Positions 1 through 7,769 of a DNA stretch of 64,000 bases are shown piece by piece. Every line of letters begins with the position of its first letter. The first letter of the stretch is position 1. The notes below the pieces were generated by a model that saw only the letters and a list, made by a program, of their open reading frames with translations, made no database searches and was not told where the DNA came from. The translations under genes were made by a program, and so were the position numbers. The stretch covers positions 2,467,131 through 2,531,130 of the forward strand of contig JAOSJT010000001.1 in the NCBI GenBank assembly GCA_027493955.1. Reading direction: 5' to 3'. This DNA is from Bacteroidia bacterium. Its GTDB lineage: Bacteria; Bacteroidota; Ignavibacteria; SZUA-365.

Positions 1-147
1 AGGGCATCACCTCCCGGTCCGGTTAGTGTATGACGTTCGGTCCGGTGTCTCCATCATATCCCGGCACCCTGAATACGGAACCATCACTGCGTGACGGTTT
101 TTATCGAGTGTGATAGAATCTATCAAATATCGTCATGCCGAGTCATG

Positions 148-336
148 TAACCATCAGCCTGAGGCTGACGGTTTATTTCGAGTGTGACATGCATTCGAAG
201 CGGTCTACTCAAACCCCGTCACGCTGAGCGAAGTGCTGCGGCAGGTTTTCGGTCTAAGGTACAAATACAGGTCAGCACGCAGTCGAAGCGCCCGCGTCTG
301 TCCTGTTCGGTGTTCCCAAGTCCCGATCCCAACATG
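148..336. repeat. Dispersed intergenic repeat, copy 1
   Basis: This block shares ordered sequence islands with 16418-16600: a hairpin core followed by TTTCGAGTGTGACAT, then CGTCACGCTGAGCGAAG, then AGTCGAAGCG, then a CGGTGTTC segment ending in a CATG. Spacing is similar in both copies. The first part (150-172) folds as ACCATCAGCCT / AGGCTGACGGT with one G-T pair. A shorter version of the same hairpin plus CGAGTGTGA lies at 80-112. The block has no coding capacity and resembles the GCTGAGCGAAG-type intergenic repeats common in Bacteroidota genomes (from memory). Confidence 0.7.
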
Positions 337-588
337 CCATGAGCAATCCAGCAACCATTCCGCCCGGACGGACGTCGGTTCATTTCGTGGATGACGTTGT
401 GTCCCGGTTGTTTCTGCCCCTTCGGCTCCGCTCAGGGCCCGAAACGCCGTCGCCGGTGGCTGAGCGGAGCCGAAGCCACCACGGAAGATCGTATACTAAA
501 ATGCGCGGTAGCTTTCGCGTTAATGTCGTGCGAACGAAATCGAGCAACTCCACATCGTCCCGAATGTGTATTGTGCGCAGTAGAGACG

Positions 589-652
589 TTGCACGCAACG
601 CCTCTTGCACGCAACGTCTCTTGCACGCAACGTCTCTTGTACGCAACGACGA
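589..652. repeat. 16-bp tandem repeat, four units, palindromic core
   Basis: Four head-to-tail units of exactly 16 bp start at 589, 605, 621 and 637. The unit is TTGCACGCAACGTCTC. Unit 1 has one change, units 2 and 3 are identical and unit 4 is degenerate. Together with the preceding GAGACG, unit 1 forms an inverted repeat GAGACGTTGC / GCAACG(T/C)CTC, so the array can fold. It lies 150 bp upstream of the T9SS cargo gene. Confidence 0.85.
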
Positions 653-801
653 TTGCCCTTGTCAAAACAATTCCGTACCTTCCCTTTAAGATATTTATAC
701 CGCTTTGGAGGTATATACGCATGTGGCATCCGATACAGCGTTGCTCCGCGGTTCATTCGCCTGAACTTCCCCACGGAGCAAAGCCAGATTCTGAGTGCAC
801 C

Positions 802-3078
802 ATGAGATATTTCATCCTGGTGTTGCTGTGCCTGTTGTGCCAACCGCTTGACACCCAGCAATGGGAGCGCTTGCCGCTGAATGGCGGGCAACTCGATAAA
901 TTGGTCCAGAATCCCTACAACGAAAAGGACATCATCGGGTATAACCGGCAAGGGAATTTCTTCAGAACAAAGAACGGAGGGAATAGCTGGGCTCGTATGC
1001 GGAACGAGACCTTCCGCTTCGATCAAAGCTTTGTGAATTTTACGTTTGATCCGCAAGGGCGCATATACGCGACCTCGTTGAATGGATTATGGCGATCAGA
1101 TGCTGACGGTGTCGTATGGGACTCTCTGCCTGTGCCGGGGAGCGATCATTATTTTGCTTACAGTCAAACAAAGGTAACAGCGGATGGATCGATCTTCGTC
1201 TGGGATAGCGACACGGAATCCCTGTACAAATCAACAGATGATGGCGATTCATGGAGGGAAATAGGACCAAAGAATCTCGGCTCTGGAACAGTCACTGACT
1301 TTTGTACTGCTTCCACAGATGGGAGTATAATTATGGCCTTGAAACAGGGTTACAAGGTAAAGAATTCCATTGTCGTGACGACGAATGGTGGAAATGATTG
1401 GATCCCATATCCACTTCCGGACTCTATACGTTCATTTATCCATTCCTTCCTCAGGAGCGGTAGACGTGTATTTCGCTTGACATCCGGTATTGATAACTTG
1501 AAGGTATTTGAATCATGCGATACCGGTAAAACATGGCGGCAGTTGAACCCGCAAACGATTCAAGTTATCGGAGGAGATTGTAATCGTTATGACGGAAAGC
1601 ATTTCCACATAAATGATACAATGGACATTATTCAACCGTGCCAATCATTGCTGCGATCCATGGATTCCGGAAAAACCTTTACACAACTGACAAATTTCCT
1701 CATTCTGGATGTTGTTCTTGTGGATACAGTTCTTATCGCAACCGTCCCGATTCGTGGGATTCTTCGATCCATGGATTATGGGACCACCTGGTCCGAGGTG
1801 CCATCCGCGCCGGTACTCTTTAATTTTGCGAGCATTGAATTTGCGCATGCCCACGACGATACAATGTTCGTACTTATTTCGGACGGTGGAAAGCTTCAAA
1901 GCAACTACGCCTTACTGGAGAGCGACGATGGCGGGATGACCTGGGACACTCTGTTTACCTCCCGCGCCGTCTATGAACTCTTTGTGGACGCGGGAAGGCC
2001 CTCGCGATACTACCTGCATGTTGACGTGCCCGATGGACGCTTTGCATTGATATCGGGTGTGGCTGGTCAGAGCGTACCGGATACGATACTGATTACAACT
2101 TCCATTTCACGGCCGATACCCATTGACAGAACATCGACGCGAACATTCAGAGCAATCCCTTCTGAACGATTTCCGGGTTGGATTTATGTATCCAAGCATA
2201 CCTCCACTATCGGATGGTCGTCGAATCACGGAACCTCCTGGCAGTGGTTCGGCATCCCTGCCAGTGTGTCCGCAGTAACGCCATGGCCGTCGCAATTGGA
2301 TCCTCTGAGGATAGTTATAGTCGCCATAGAGAAGGACCCCTTACAAAATGACGTCGGCGGCTTTTATTATACACCAGACGGTGGACGTTCGTATTCCTGT
2401 ATAAATATTAATGAGCGCGATAACAACCATACCTACAATTTGTATACCACGAATGCGGATCGCTATTTTCTCTATAATACAGCGGATTCTTGTTCCACTG
2501 ATTATGGTTGTTCATGGAAGAGGATGCCATCGGGGTTCAGTGGTCGCGTTCAACACATACAAAATTTCCAGTCTCATGGAGAAATCATACTTGAAACAGA
2601 TACGGGGATGTACATTTTTCATAATGACCGCTGGCGATTATTGCGCGATCAAGAGGGGAATTCGATATGGACGCCGGAGATGCATAATTTGAGCAGAGGA
2701 TGGACCATTCATGTCGATAAAACCGACACGTACATCTATGTTCTGAGACCGAATTATGGTTTATATCGCATTAAGTATGATCCCTCGACAAACCGAATCG
2801 AAACTGGTAACATGCCGCTGCAACTACCACGACTTCATACGTACCCTCAACCCGCCCGTAACGAATTGCGCTTTGTGGTGGATGGAGCAGTACCCGAAGC
2901 AAGACGGGCGCAACTCTACGATCTGCTTGGTCGCCGTGTAGCAGAGGCTCCACTGCTGTGCAACGGACCCAATGCATATGGAAGTATGCAGATTCAAGAT
3001 CTCGCACAAGGCGTGTACATACTTACCGCCCCAGGGTCAGACGGTGTGCGAACCGCGAAAGTGTTGGTGACAAAGTGA
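802..3078 (+). CDS. Secreted BNR/sortilin-like beta-propeller protein with T9SS sorting domain
   Basis: Predicted 758-aa extracellular or surface protein. The start at 802 is chosen because it gives a signal peptide (MRYFILVLLCLLC, cleaved near Gln18), whereas the longer frame only adds translated repeat DNA. The body has many Asp-box/BNR-type units such as SxDxGxTW (for example STDDGDSW, SMDYGTTW, SDDGGMTW), as in photosynthesis-stability-factor, sortilin and sialidase-like propellers. The last about 80 residues are a type A T9SS C-terminal domain: YPQPARNELRF, a LYDLLGRRV motif, then GVYIL and a Lys-terminal end. The family is known to be exported by Sec and then T9SS; substrate or ligand is unknown. 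No close downstream partner: a 700-bp repeat patch follows. Confidence 0.85.
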   Translation: MRYFILVLLCLLCQPLDTQQWERLPLNGGQLDKLVQNPYNEKDIIGYNRQGNFFRTKNGGNSWARMRNETFRFDQSFVNFTFDPQGRIYATSLNGLWRSDADGVVWDSLPVPGSDHYFAYSQTKVTADGSIFVWDSDTESLYKSTDDGDSWREIGPKNLGSGTVTDFCTASTDGSIIMALKQGYKVKNSIVVTTNGGNDWIPYPLPDSIRSFIHSFLRSGRRVFRLTSGIDNLKVFESCDTGKTWRQLNPQTIQVIGGDCNRYDGKHFHINDTMDIIQPCQSLLRSMDSGKTFTQLTNFLILDVVLVDTVLIATVPIRGILRSMDYGTTWSEVPSAPVLFNFASIEFAHAHDDTMFVLISDGGKLQSNYALLESDDGGMTWDTLFTSRAVYELFVDAGRPSRYYLHVDVPDGRFALISGVAGQSVPDTILITTSISRPIPIDRTSTRTFRAIPSERFPGWIYVSKHTSTIGWSSNHGTSWQWFGIPASVSAVTPWPSQLDPLRIVIVAIEKDPLQNDVGGFYYTPDGGRSYSCININERDNNHTYNLYTTNADRYFLYNTADSCSTDYGCSWKRMPSGFSGRVQHIQNFQSHGEIILETDTGMYIFHNDRWRLLRDQEGNSIWTPEMHNLSRGWTIHVDKTDTYIYVLRPNYGLYRIKYDPSTNRIETGNMPLQLPRLHTYPQPARNELRFVVDGAVPEARRAQLYDLLGRRVAEAPLLCNGPNAYGSMQIQDLAQGVYILTAPGSDGVRTAKVLVTK

Positions 3079-3281
3079 CTGCCTGAGGCCACAGAAGAGT
3101 ACAGGGCTCGCAGCGATACCGTGCGTCTGGAGGCGCGGGGGACCTCTGTTTACGCCTGGGTCTCCGCTTCCCGCCTGCACGCCGGGTGGACGGTGCGACA
3201 TCCCTGAGCATCGCACGCAACTCTCATGGCAGCGGGTACATCCAGGCATCTACCCCCGGGCAAACAGATGTTCGTCGTGCC

Positions 3282-3337
3282 GATGCCGGCCGTTTTCACC
3301 ACCCATTTCCACCGTCCCGACGCGACGCTTCTTGTTT
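3282..3337. repeat. 56-bp direct repeat, left copy
   Basis: GATGCCGGC...CACCACCCATTTCC...CGACGCGACGCTTC is repeated at 3690-3745 with only a few mismatches, 408 bp apart. The two copies bracket a large inverted repeat. No transposase or target-site duplication is visible. Confidence 0.8.
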
Positions 3338-3489
3338 CCTGACTTCCTCACGCTTTTTTGGGTTGCAAATGTGAGTCATTGTTTTCAATGATTTACGGGA
3401 ATTCCGGTTGTGATTTGGGTGCTGCATTGGCGATATCAGGACGGAAGTGCCTACTTCATGAAGCGACAGGACTCGTGAGAATAGCCATT

Positions 3490-3583
3490 CTTTGCGTCTT
3501 TGCACCTTGGCGTCTTTGCGTTGAATTCCCCTCTGATTTCCGAAGAATGGAACGCAACGTCGCAGAGAAGCAAAGACGCAAAG
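3490..3583. repeat. Large inverted repeat (REP-like hairpin)
   Basis: Perfect 14-bp arms CTTTGCGTCTTTGC (3490-3503) and GCAAAGACGCAAAG (3570-3583) enclose a further matching pair TTGCGTT (3517-3523) / AACGCAA (3551-3557). The TTTGCGTCTTTGCG wording recurs widely as an intergenic repeat in bacterial genomes (recollection, not searched). There is no T-tract, so it is not a canonical terminator. Confidence 0.8.
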
Positions 3584-3689
3584 TGACGAGATGGTGCTGT
3601 TCTCGTTTCGCGATTCAATGAGCCTTCTGCAGCGAGGAGGATATTGTGATTCTTTCACGTGTCTCGGGTGCTGCAATGGCGAAGTCAGG

Positions 3690-3745
3690 GATGCCGGCTG
3701 CTTTCACCACCCATTTCCACCGTCCCGACGCGACGCTTCCTGTTT
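3690..3745. repeat. 56-bp direct repeat, right copy
   Basis: Second copy of the element at 3282-3337. It ends 33 bp before the probable start codon of the M50B-like gene, so this gene's leader is built from repeat DNA. Confidence 0.8.
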
Positions 3746-3777
3746 GCATTCGCCGCTCCGGGGGTATAGATTTCACG

Positions 3778-4473
3778 ATGATGCGTTCGTCGCCCGAACA
3801 TACGACGTACAGAAATGCGGCACTGCTGCTGCTCGTTCTTCTGTCCATAGTCTTCTGGGACTCTGTGTTCATTGCACCAGTCAAGCTGTTCGTGGTCCTG
3901 CTCCATGAGGCCGCGCATGCGCTGGCCGCCATCCTCACGGGCGGCAGTGTCGAGCGCATCGAAATCGACTCCCGTATTGGCGGCCTTGCCGTCACGCGCG
4001 GCGGCTGGCACTGGCTGGTGGTATCCAGCGGCTATGTCGGCAGCATGCTGTTCGGCTCGCTGATACTGCTGGCATCGGTGCGCGGCCGGGGCACACGCGT
4101 TCTCGCGGCGGCGCTCGGCATCGCCGTCCTGCTCGTGACGCTGCTCTTTGTGCGCAATGTGTTCGGCCTGGTGTTCGGTGTGCTCTTCGGTGCGGCACTG
4201 CTCGCGGCGGCGCGCTATTTCTCCGAATTCTGGCTGCCGCTCGCCGTGCAGTATCTCGGAACGGTAAGCTGCCTGTACGCGCTCATCGATGTGCAGGAAG
4301 ATCTCATCACGCTCGAGCACCGGCTCACGGACGCAAGCATCATGGCTTCGGCCACCGGCATCCCCGCCATCGTCTGGGGTGTGCTCTGGAGCGTGATGTC
4401 GCTGCTCGTGCTGCTGTTCACGCTGCGTCTGATCTGGAAGCGACGACCGAAACAGGATACGTTGATCCCCTGA
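3778..4473 (+). CDS. M50B-like membrane zinc metalloprotease
   Basis: 231-aa polytopic membrane protein. An HEAAH zinc-protease motif sits at residues 43-47 inside the first hydrophobic stretch, followed by about five more hydrophobic segments and a basic tail (KRRPKQ). This pattern and length fit the peptidase M50B-like family (site-2-protease relatives of uncertain substrate). The start is put at tandem ATG codons 3778/3781, because everything upstream in frame is translated direct-repeat DNA and the hydrophobic region begins soon after. It ends 61 bp before gltX and may be cotranscribed with it. Whether it is an active protease is not known: I did not firmly place a second metal-ligand motif. 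Confidence 0.7.
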   Translation: MMRSSPEHTTYRNAALLLLVLLSIVFWDSVFIAPVKLFVVLLHEAAHALAAILTGGSVERIEIDSRIGGLAVTRGGWHWLVVSSGYVGSMLFGSLILLASVRGRGTRVLAAALGIAVLLVTLLFVRNVFGLVFGVLFGAALLAAARYFSEFWLPLAVQYLGTVSCLYALIDVQEDLITLEHRLTDASIMASATGIPAIVWGVLWSVMSLLVLLFTLRLIWKRRPKQDTLIP

Positions 4474-4534
4474 ACAGCACAACACGGGGAATGAGCGCCG
4501 AACCTTTCCACTCACCTTCAACCACCGACCTTGC

Positions 4535-5968
4535 ATGACTGACCATCTCACCGTCCGCTTCGCCCCCAGTCCCACCGGGTATCTCCACGTCGGCGGCGCG
4601 CGGACCGCGATTTTCAACTGGCTGTTCGCCCGCAGTCAGGGCGGACGCTTCCTCCTGCGCATCGAAGACACCGACCGGCAGCGCTCGAGCGACGCAATGA
4701 CGCGCGAAATACTCAACGGCCTCCGCTGGCTGGGCATAGACTGGGACGACGAGCCCCTCATTCAATCTTCACGCATCGAGCGGCACCGCGACGAGTGCCT
4801 GCGTCTGCTGGACGAGGGCAAGGCGTACTGGTGCTACTGCTCGCAGGAGGAGCTCGAGATCAAACGCGCCGCGGCCGAGCAGGCGGGCGGGGCCTTTCTC
4901 TACGACCGCGGCTGCCGCGCACTCACCGCCGAAGACCGTGCGCGCAACGACGCCGCGGGCATGCCGCGCGTGCTGCGCTTCGCCGTGCCCGATGCGCGCA
5001 TCACCTTCAGCGACATCGTGCACGACGAAACCTCCTTCAATTACGAAGAACTCGACGATTTCGTCCTCCTCCGCTCCGATGGCACACCCACCTACATGGT
5101 CGCCGTCGTCGTGGACGATCACGACATGGGCGTGACGCATGTGCTGCGCGGCGACGACCATCTTTCCAACACGCCCAAGCAATTTCTGCTGTACAAGGCG
5201 TTCGGTTACGAAGCTCCGATGTTCGGTCACCTGCCGTTGATTCTTGGCGCCGACAAGAAGCGGCTGTCGAAGCGCCACGGGGCCACCTCGCTGGGGGAAT
5301 TCCAGCAGCGCGGCTACCTCGCGTCAACGGTCTTCAATTTCCTCGCCCTGCTGGGATGGTCGCCCGGTGATGACCGCGAAATCCTTTCCCGCGACGAACT
5401 GATCGATTCCTTCGATGTGCGTCGCATTCTTAAAAAAAGTTCTGTTTTCGATGAAGAGAAGCTCCGCTGGATGAACGGCCAGCACATTCGCCGGCTCGAC
5501 ACGGATACGCTGCTCGACGAGGTGATGCACTTCCGTCCGGCTGACCTTCCCGAAGCGGATGTGGAGAGCGTCCGCCGCATTCTGCCTCTGTTGCGCGAGC
5601 GCATCGTGCTCCTGCCGGACTTCTTTGACGCCGCCATGTACTTCTTCCGCGACCCTGAAACATACGATGAGGCAGCCGTCGCCAAACACTGGAAGCAGCC
5701 CCTGCCGGACGTACTGAGGGATTTGCTGACGGCGCTCGAAGCACAGCCCTTCGATGCCGTGTCTCTGGAGGCCTTTATCCGCGCCGAGGCCGAGCGCAGG
5801 GGTATCGGTGCCGGGAAGCTGATACATCCCCTGCGCCTCGCCTTCACCGGCCTTGCCACCTCGCCGAGCCTTTTCGACGTGATGGAAGTGCTCGGAAGAG
5901 ACTGCTGCCTCCGCCGGCTCCGTTACGCTCTGGACGTGTTGGGCGAGGGCGTTCAACCGGTTGTGTGA
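4535..5968 (+). CDS. gltX: Glutamyl-tRNA synthetase
   Basis: 477-aa class I aminoacyl-tRNA synthetase that charges tRNA-Glu with glutamate using ATP in the cytoplasm. The N-terminus carries the signature FAPSPTGYLHVGGART (HIGH-type motif), and a KMSKS-type loop KKRLSKRHG lies near residue 245. The Rossmann core, a YWCYCS cysteine cluster and the C-terminal helical anticodon-binding region are present in order, and length is normal for the family. It begins 61 bp after the M50B-like gene, and 27 bp separate it from folB, so a housekeeping operon continuing into the folate genes is likely. A single GltX-type enzyme here does not say whether it is discriminating or non-discriminating. Confidence 0.96.
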   Translation: MTDHLTVRFAPSPTGYLHVGGARTAIFNWLFARSQGGRFLLRIEDTDRQRSSDAMTREILNGLRWLGIDWDDEPLIQSSRIERHRDECLRLLDEGKAYWCYCSQEELEIKRAAAEQAGGAFLYDRGCRALTAEDRARNDAAGMPRVLRFAVPDARITFSDIVHDETSFNYEELDDFVLLRSDGTPTYMVAVVVDDHDMGVTHVLRGDDHLSNTPKQFLLYKAFGYEAPMFGHLPLILGADKKRLSKRHGATSLGEFQQRGYLASTVFNFLALLGWSPGDDREILSRDELIDSFDVRRILKKSSVFDEEKLRWMNGQHIRRLDTDTLLDEVMHFRPADLPEADVESVRRILPLLRERIVLLPDFFDAAMYFFRDPETYDEAAVAKHWKQPLPDVLRDLLTALEAQPFDAVSLEAFIRAEAERRGIGAGKLIHPLRLAFTGLATSPSLFDVMEVLGRDCCLRRLRYALDVLGEGVQPVV

Positions 5969-5995
5969 GAACAGGATGTAGCGTAGTTTGAGTGG

Positions 5996-6364
5996 ATGCA
6001 GAAGCGGCACCATATCCGACTCCATAACGCCGTTTTCTTCGGTTATCACGGCAATTACGCGGAAGAGCGCTCGCTCGGCGCCCGCTTTCACGTCGATGTG
6101 GATATCTGCACGGATTTCACCGAAGCGGCCAGAAACGATGACCTTTCGAAGACGGTCAATTACGAAGCGGTGTATCTGTTGATTCAAAACCTCGTGACGA
6201 ATCACAGCTTCAAACTGCTCGAGTCCATGGCGTGGCGTATCGCAAGAGAAATCCTGGACCGCTTCCCCGAGGCCGAGTCCGTCAACGTCCGCGTCCGCAA
6301 ACCCGGCGTCCCGATCAAAGGCGCCATTGATACGGTGGAAGTCGAAGTCGATGAATATCGCTGA
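5996..6364 (+). CDS. folB: Dihydroneopterin aldolase
   Basis: 122-aa enzyme of tetrahydrofolate synthesis, converting 7,8-dihydroneopterin to 6-hydroxymethyl-dihydropterin plus glycolaldehyde. Family landmarks are visible: FFGYHGNYAEER near residue 15, a NYEAVY segment, and the C-terminal KPGVPIKGAID motif whose Lys is the conserved catalytic lysine of the family. The start at 5996 follows a weak GAGTGG ribosome-binding sequence. The end overlaps the folK start by 14 bp, indicating translational coupling with the next enzyme of the same pathway. Confidence 0.93.
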   Translation: MQKRHHIRLHNAVFFGYHGNYAEERSLGARFHVDVDICTDFTEAARNDDLSKTVNYEAVYLLIQNLVTNHSFKLLESMAWRIAREILDRFPEAESVNVRVRKPGVPIKGAIDTVEVEVDEYR

Positions 6365-6899
6365 AACAACCGTCTATCTCGGCCTCGGCTCCAATCTCGG
6401 TGACCGCACCGCCATGCTGCAAGCTGCTGTGGATCACATCGCGGACCTGGGGGATACGATGCCCTTGCGCTGCTCCGCGGTGTACGAGACCTCGCCCTGG
6501 GGCGAGTATCAGCAACCCGGCTTTCTCAATTGTGTGCTGGAAGTCGTCACGACGCTGGAACCGCCAGCGCTCTTCGAACAGCTGAAACAGATCGAACGTA
6601 CGCTCGGAAGAGTGCCAGGTCCGAAAAACGGTCCGCGCATCATAGACATAGACATTCTGCTGTACGGAGAGCGCGTTTTGCAATCGGATGACCTTCGCAT
6701 CCCGCATCCGATGATGGAGCACAGAAACTTCGTTCTCGTGCCGCTCCGCGATCTTGCTCCGCTGCTGAAGCATCCCGTGAGCGGCCATACCATCAGCGAG
6801 TTGGCTCTGCGCTGCCCTGACAGCGGATCCGTGACACCAACCGATTTCCGCCTGTATCTGCACACGGTGCACGGCGATGGAGAAGCGCGTGGAACATGA
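6351..6899 (+). CDS. folK: 6-hydroxymethyl-7,8-dihydropterin pyrophosphokinase
   Basis: 182-aa HPPK that pyrophosphorylates the product of FolB using ATP, the step before dihydropteroate synthase. Family features are the N-terminal YLGLGSNLGDR motif, SAVYETSPWG, and the diagnostic GPRIIDIDILLYG segment with metal-binding aspartates, then PHPMMEHRNFVLVPL. The start at 6351 (MNIAETT) is preferred over the upstream in-frame 6327, because strand 1 begins right after it. The 3' end overlaps the kinase gene by 23 bp. Confidence 0.95.
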   Translation: MNIAETTVYLGLGSNLGDRTAMLQAAVDHIADLGDTMPLRCSAVYETSPWGEYQQPGFLNCVLEVVTTLEPPALFEQLKQIERTLGRVPGPKNGPRIIDIDILLYGERVLQSDDLRIPHPMMEHRNFVLVPLRDLAPLLKHPVSGHTISELALRCPDSGSVTPTDFRLYLHTVHGDGEARGT

Positions 6900-7548
6900 A
6901 GTCCGGTACATAGCGATCGAAGGCGTGATCGGGGCGGGAAAGACCAGTCTCACACGTCTGCTGCACGAACGTCTCGGCGGTCAGCTCGTTCTCGAGCGTT
7001 TCGAGGAAAATCCCTTCCTCTCCCGCTTCTATCAGAATCCCGAACGCTACGGTTTCCAGACCCAACTCTTTTTCCTCCTTACCCGCTACAAGCAGCTTCA
7101 GGCGCTCGCGCAAAAAGAGCTGTTCGCGGAGTATCTGCTCACGGATTACATTTTCGAAAAAGACAGAATTTTCGCGCATCTCAACCTGCAGGACGACGAG
7201 TTGCATCTCTACGACATGCTAGCGGCGAATATGGAGAAAAATCTCGCAAAGCCCGACCTCGTCGTGTACTTGCAGTCCAGCGTGGACAGACTGATGCAGA
7301 ACATACGTATGCGCGGCCGCGATTTCGAGAAAACGATTTCCCGCAAATACATCACCGATCTCAACGACGCGTATAATTACTTCTTTTTCCGCTTCAAGGG
7401 CTCTCCCCTGCTCATCGTCAACGCCACGGAAATTGATTTCGTCCGGCATGAAGATCACCTCGATGAACTGATCCGGGAAATCACCAAGCCCAATCATGTT
7501 GCTGTCGAATACTACACGCCCATGTCTCGCATCGCACGGGGTCAGTAA
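6877..7548 (+). CDS. Deoxynucleoside kinase (dGK/dAK-like)
   Basis: 223-aa P-loop kinase of the dNK family, phosphorylating a deoxynucleoside in the salvage pathway. Walker A is EGVIGAGKTSL (residues about 15-25). An ERFEENPFLSRFY segment matches the substrate-binding glutamate region, LLTDYIFEKDRIFA gives the D/ERS-like motif position, and an arginine-rich lid MRGRDFEKTI follows. Length fits bacterial dGK/dAK-like kinases; base specificity cannot be read from sequence alone. Both neighbours overlap it, so it sits in the folB-folK operon. A folK-dNK pairing is familiar in Bacteroidota and Chlorobi (recollection). Confidence 0.88.
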   Translation: MEKRVEHEVRYIAIEGVIGAGKTSLTRLLHERLGGQLVLERFEENPFLSRFYQNPERYGFQTQLFFLLTRYKQLQALAQKELFAEYLLTDYIFEKDRIFAHLNLQDDELHLYDMLAANMEKNLAKPDLVVYLQSSVDRLMQNIRMRGRDFEKTISRKYITDLNDAYNYFFFRFKGSPLLIVNATEIDFVRHEDHLDELIREITKPNHVAVEYYTPMSRIARGQ

Positions 7549-7769
7549 TGCTTTTTCGAACAATTCTGTATGGTTTGATTTTTTACGGCATTTTCTGGCT
7601 GATCCGGCGGGTGCTCGGCGGAATCACGGGGATGAAGCAGCAACGCGCGACCGGCGCGGGTGCGTCCCGCGGAAGGCGGTACGCCGGCAAAGCCGTGGAC
7701 GCCGATTTCGAGGAGCTGGACGACGACACGCGCACATCGTCCGGCGGTAAGGAAACGCGGAACGAATGA
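7548..7769 (+). CDS. Small single-pass membrane protein
   Basis: 73-aa hypothetical protein. Residues 1-25 form one hydrophobic membrane segment (FRTILYGLIFYGIFWLIRRV), followed by a basic patch rich in Arg/Lys/Gly and then an acidic tail (DADFEELDDDT). Start and stop are embedded in the operon: its ATG shares one base with the stop of the kinase gene (TAATG), and its end overlaps the glycosyltransferase start by 4 bp. Such coupling supports it being real despite the size. It resembles DUF4834-type Bacteroidota proteins in outline, but I cannot confirm this. Function unknown. Confidence 0.7.
   Translation: MLFRTILYGLIFYGIFWLIRRVLGGITGMKQQRATGAGASRGRRYAGKAVDADFEELDDDTRTSSGGKETRNE

Larger units (their letters stand above)
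1..801. other. Intergenic, repeat-rich leader region
   Basis: No convincing gene lies here. Open frames crossing it have no recognisable protein and run through simple repeats, so the gene that ends at 3078 is started at 802. The stretch holds two small hairpins (80-98 and 150-172), one copy of a dispersed repeat shared with 16418-16600, and a 16-bp tandem repeat at 589-652. These are listed separately. The left edge is the window boundary, so the upstream gene is unseen. Confidence 0.6.
3079..3777. other. Intergenic repeat patch
   Basis: About 700 bp without a credible gene. It contains a 56-bp direct repeat (3282-3337 and 3690-3745), a shorter associated repeat GGGTGCTGCA(T/A)TGGCGA (near 3418 and 3667), and a long inverted repeat (3490-3583). 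The open frame of the next gene can be extended leftwards to 3646, but that extension is encoded by the direct repeat and is not counted as protein. Confidence 0.65.

Noticed and set aside
589-652. Possible CRISPR array
   Set aside because: Repeat units are 16 bp, directly abutting with no spacers, and no cas genes are present.
391-801. N-terminal extension of the BNR-propeller gene
   Set aside because: It is encoded by the 16-bp tandem array and other repeat DNA, and would bury the signal peptide; ATG 802 is used.
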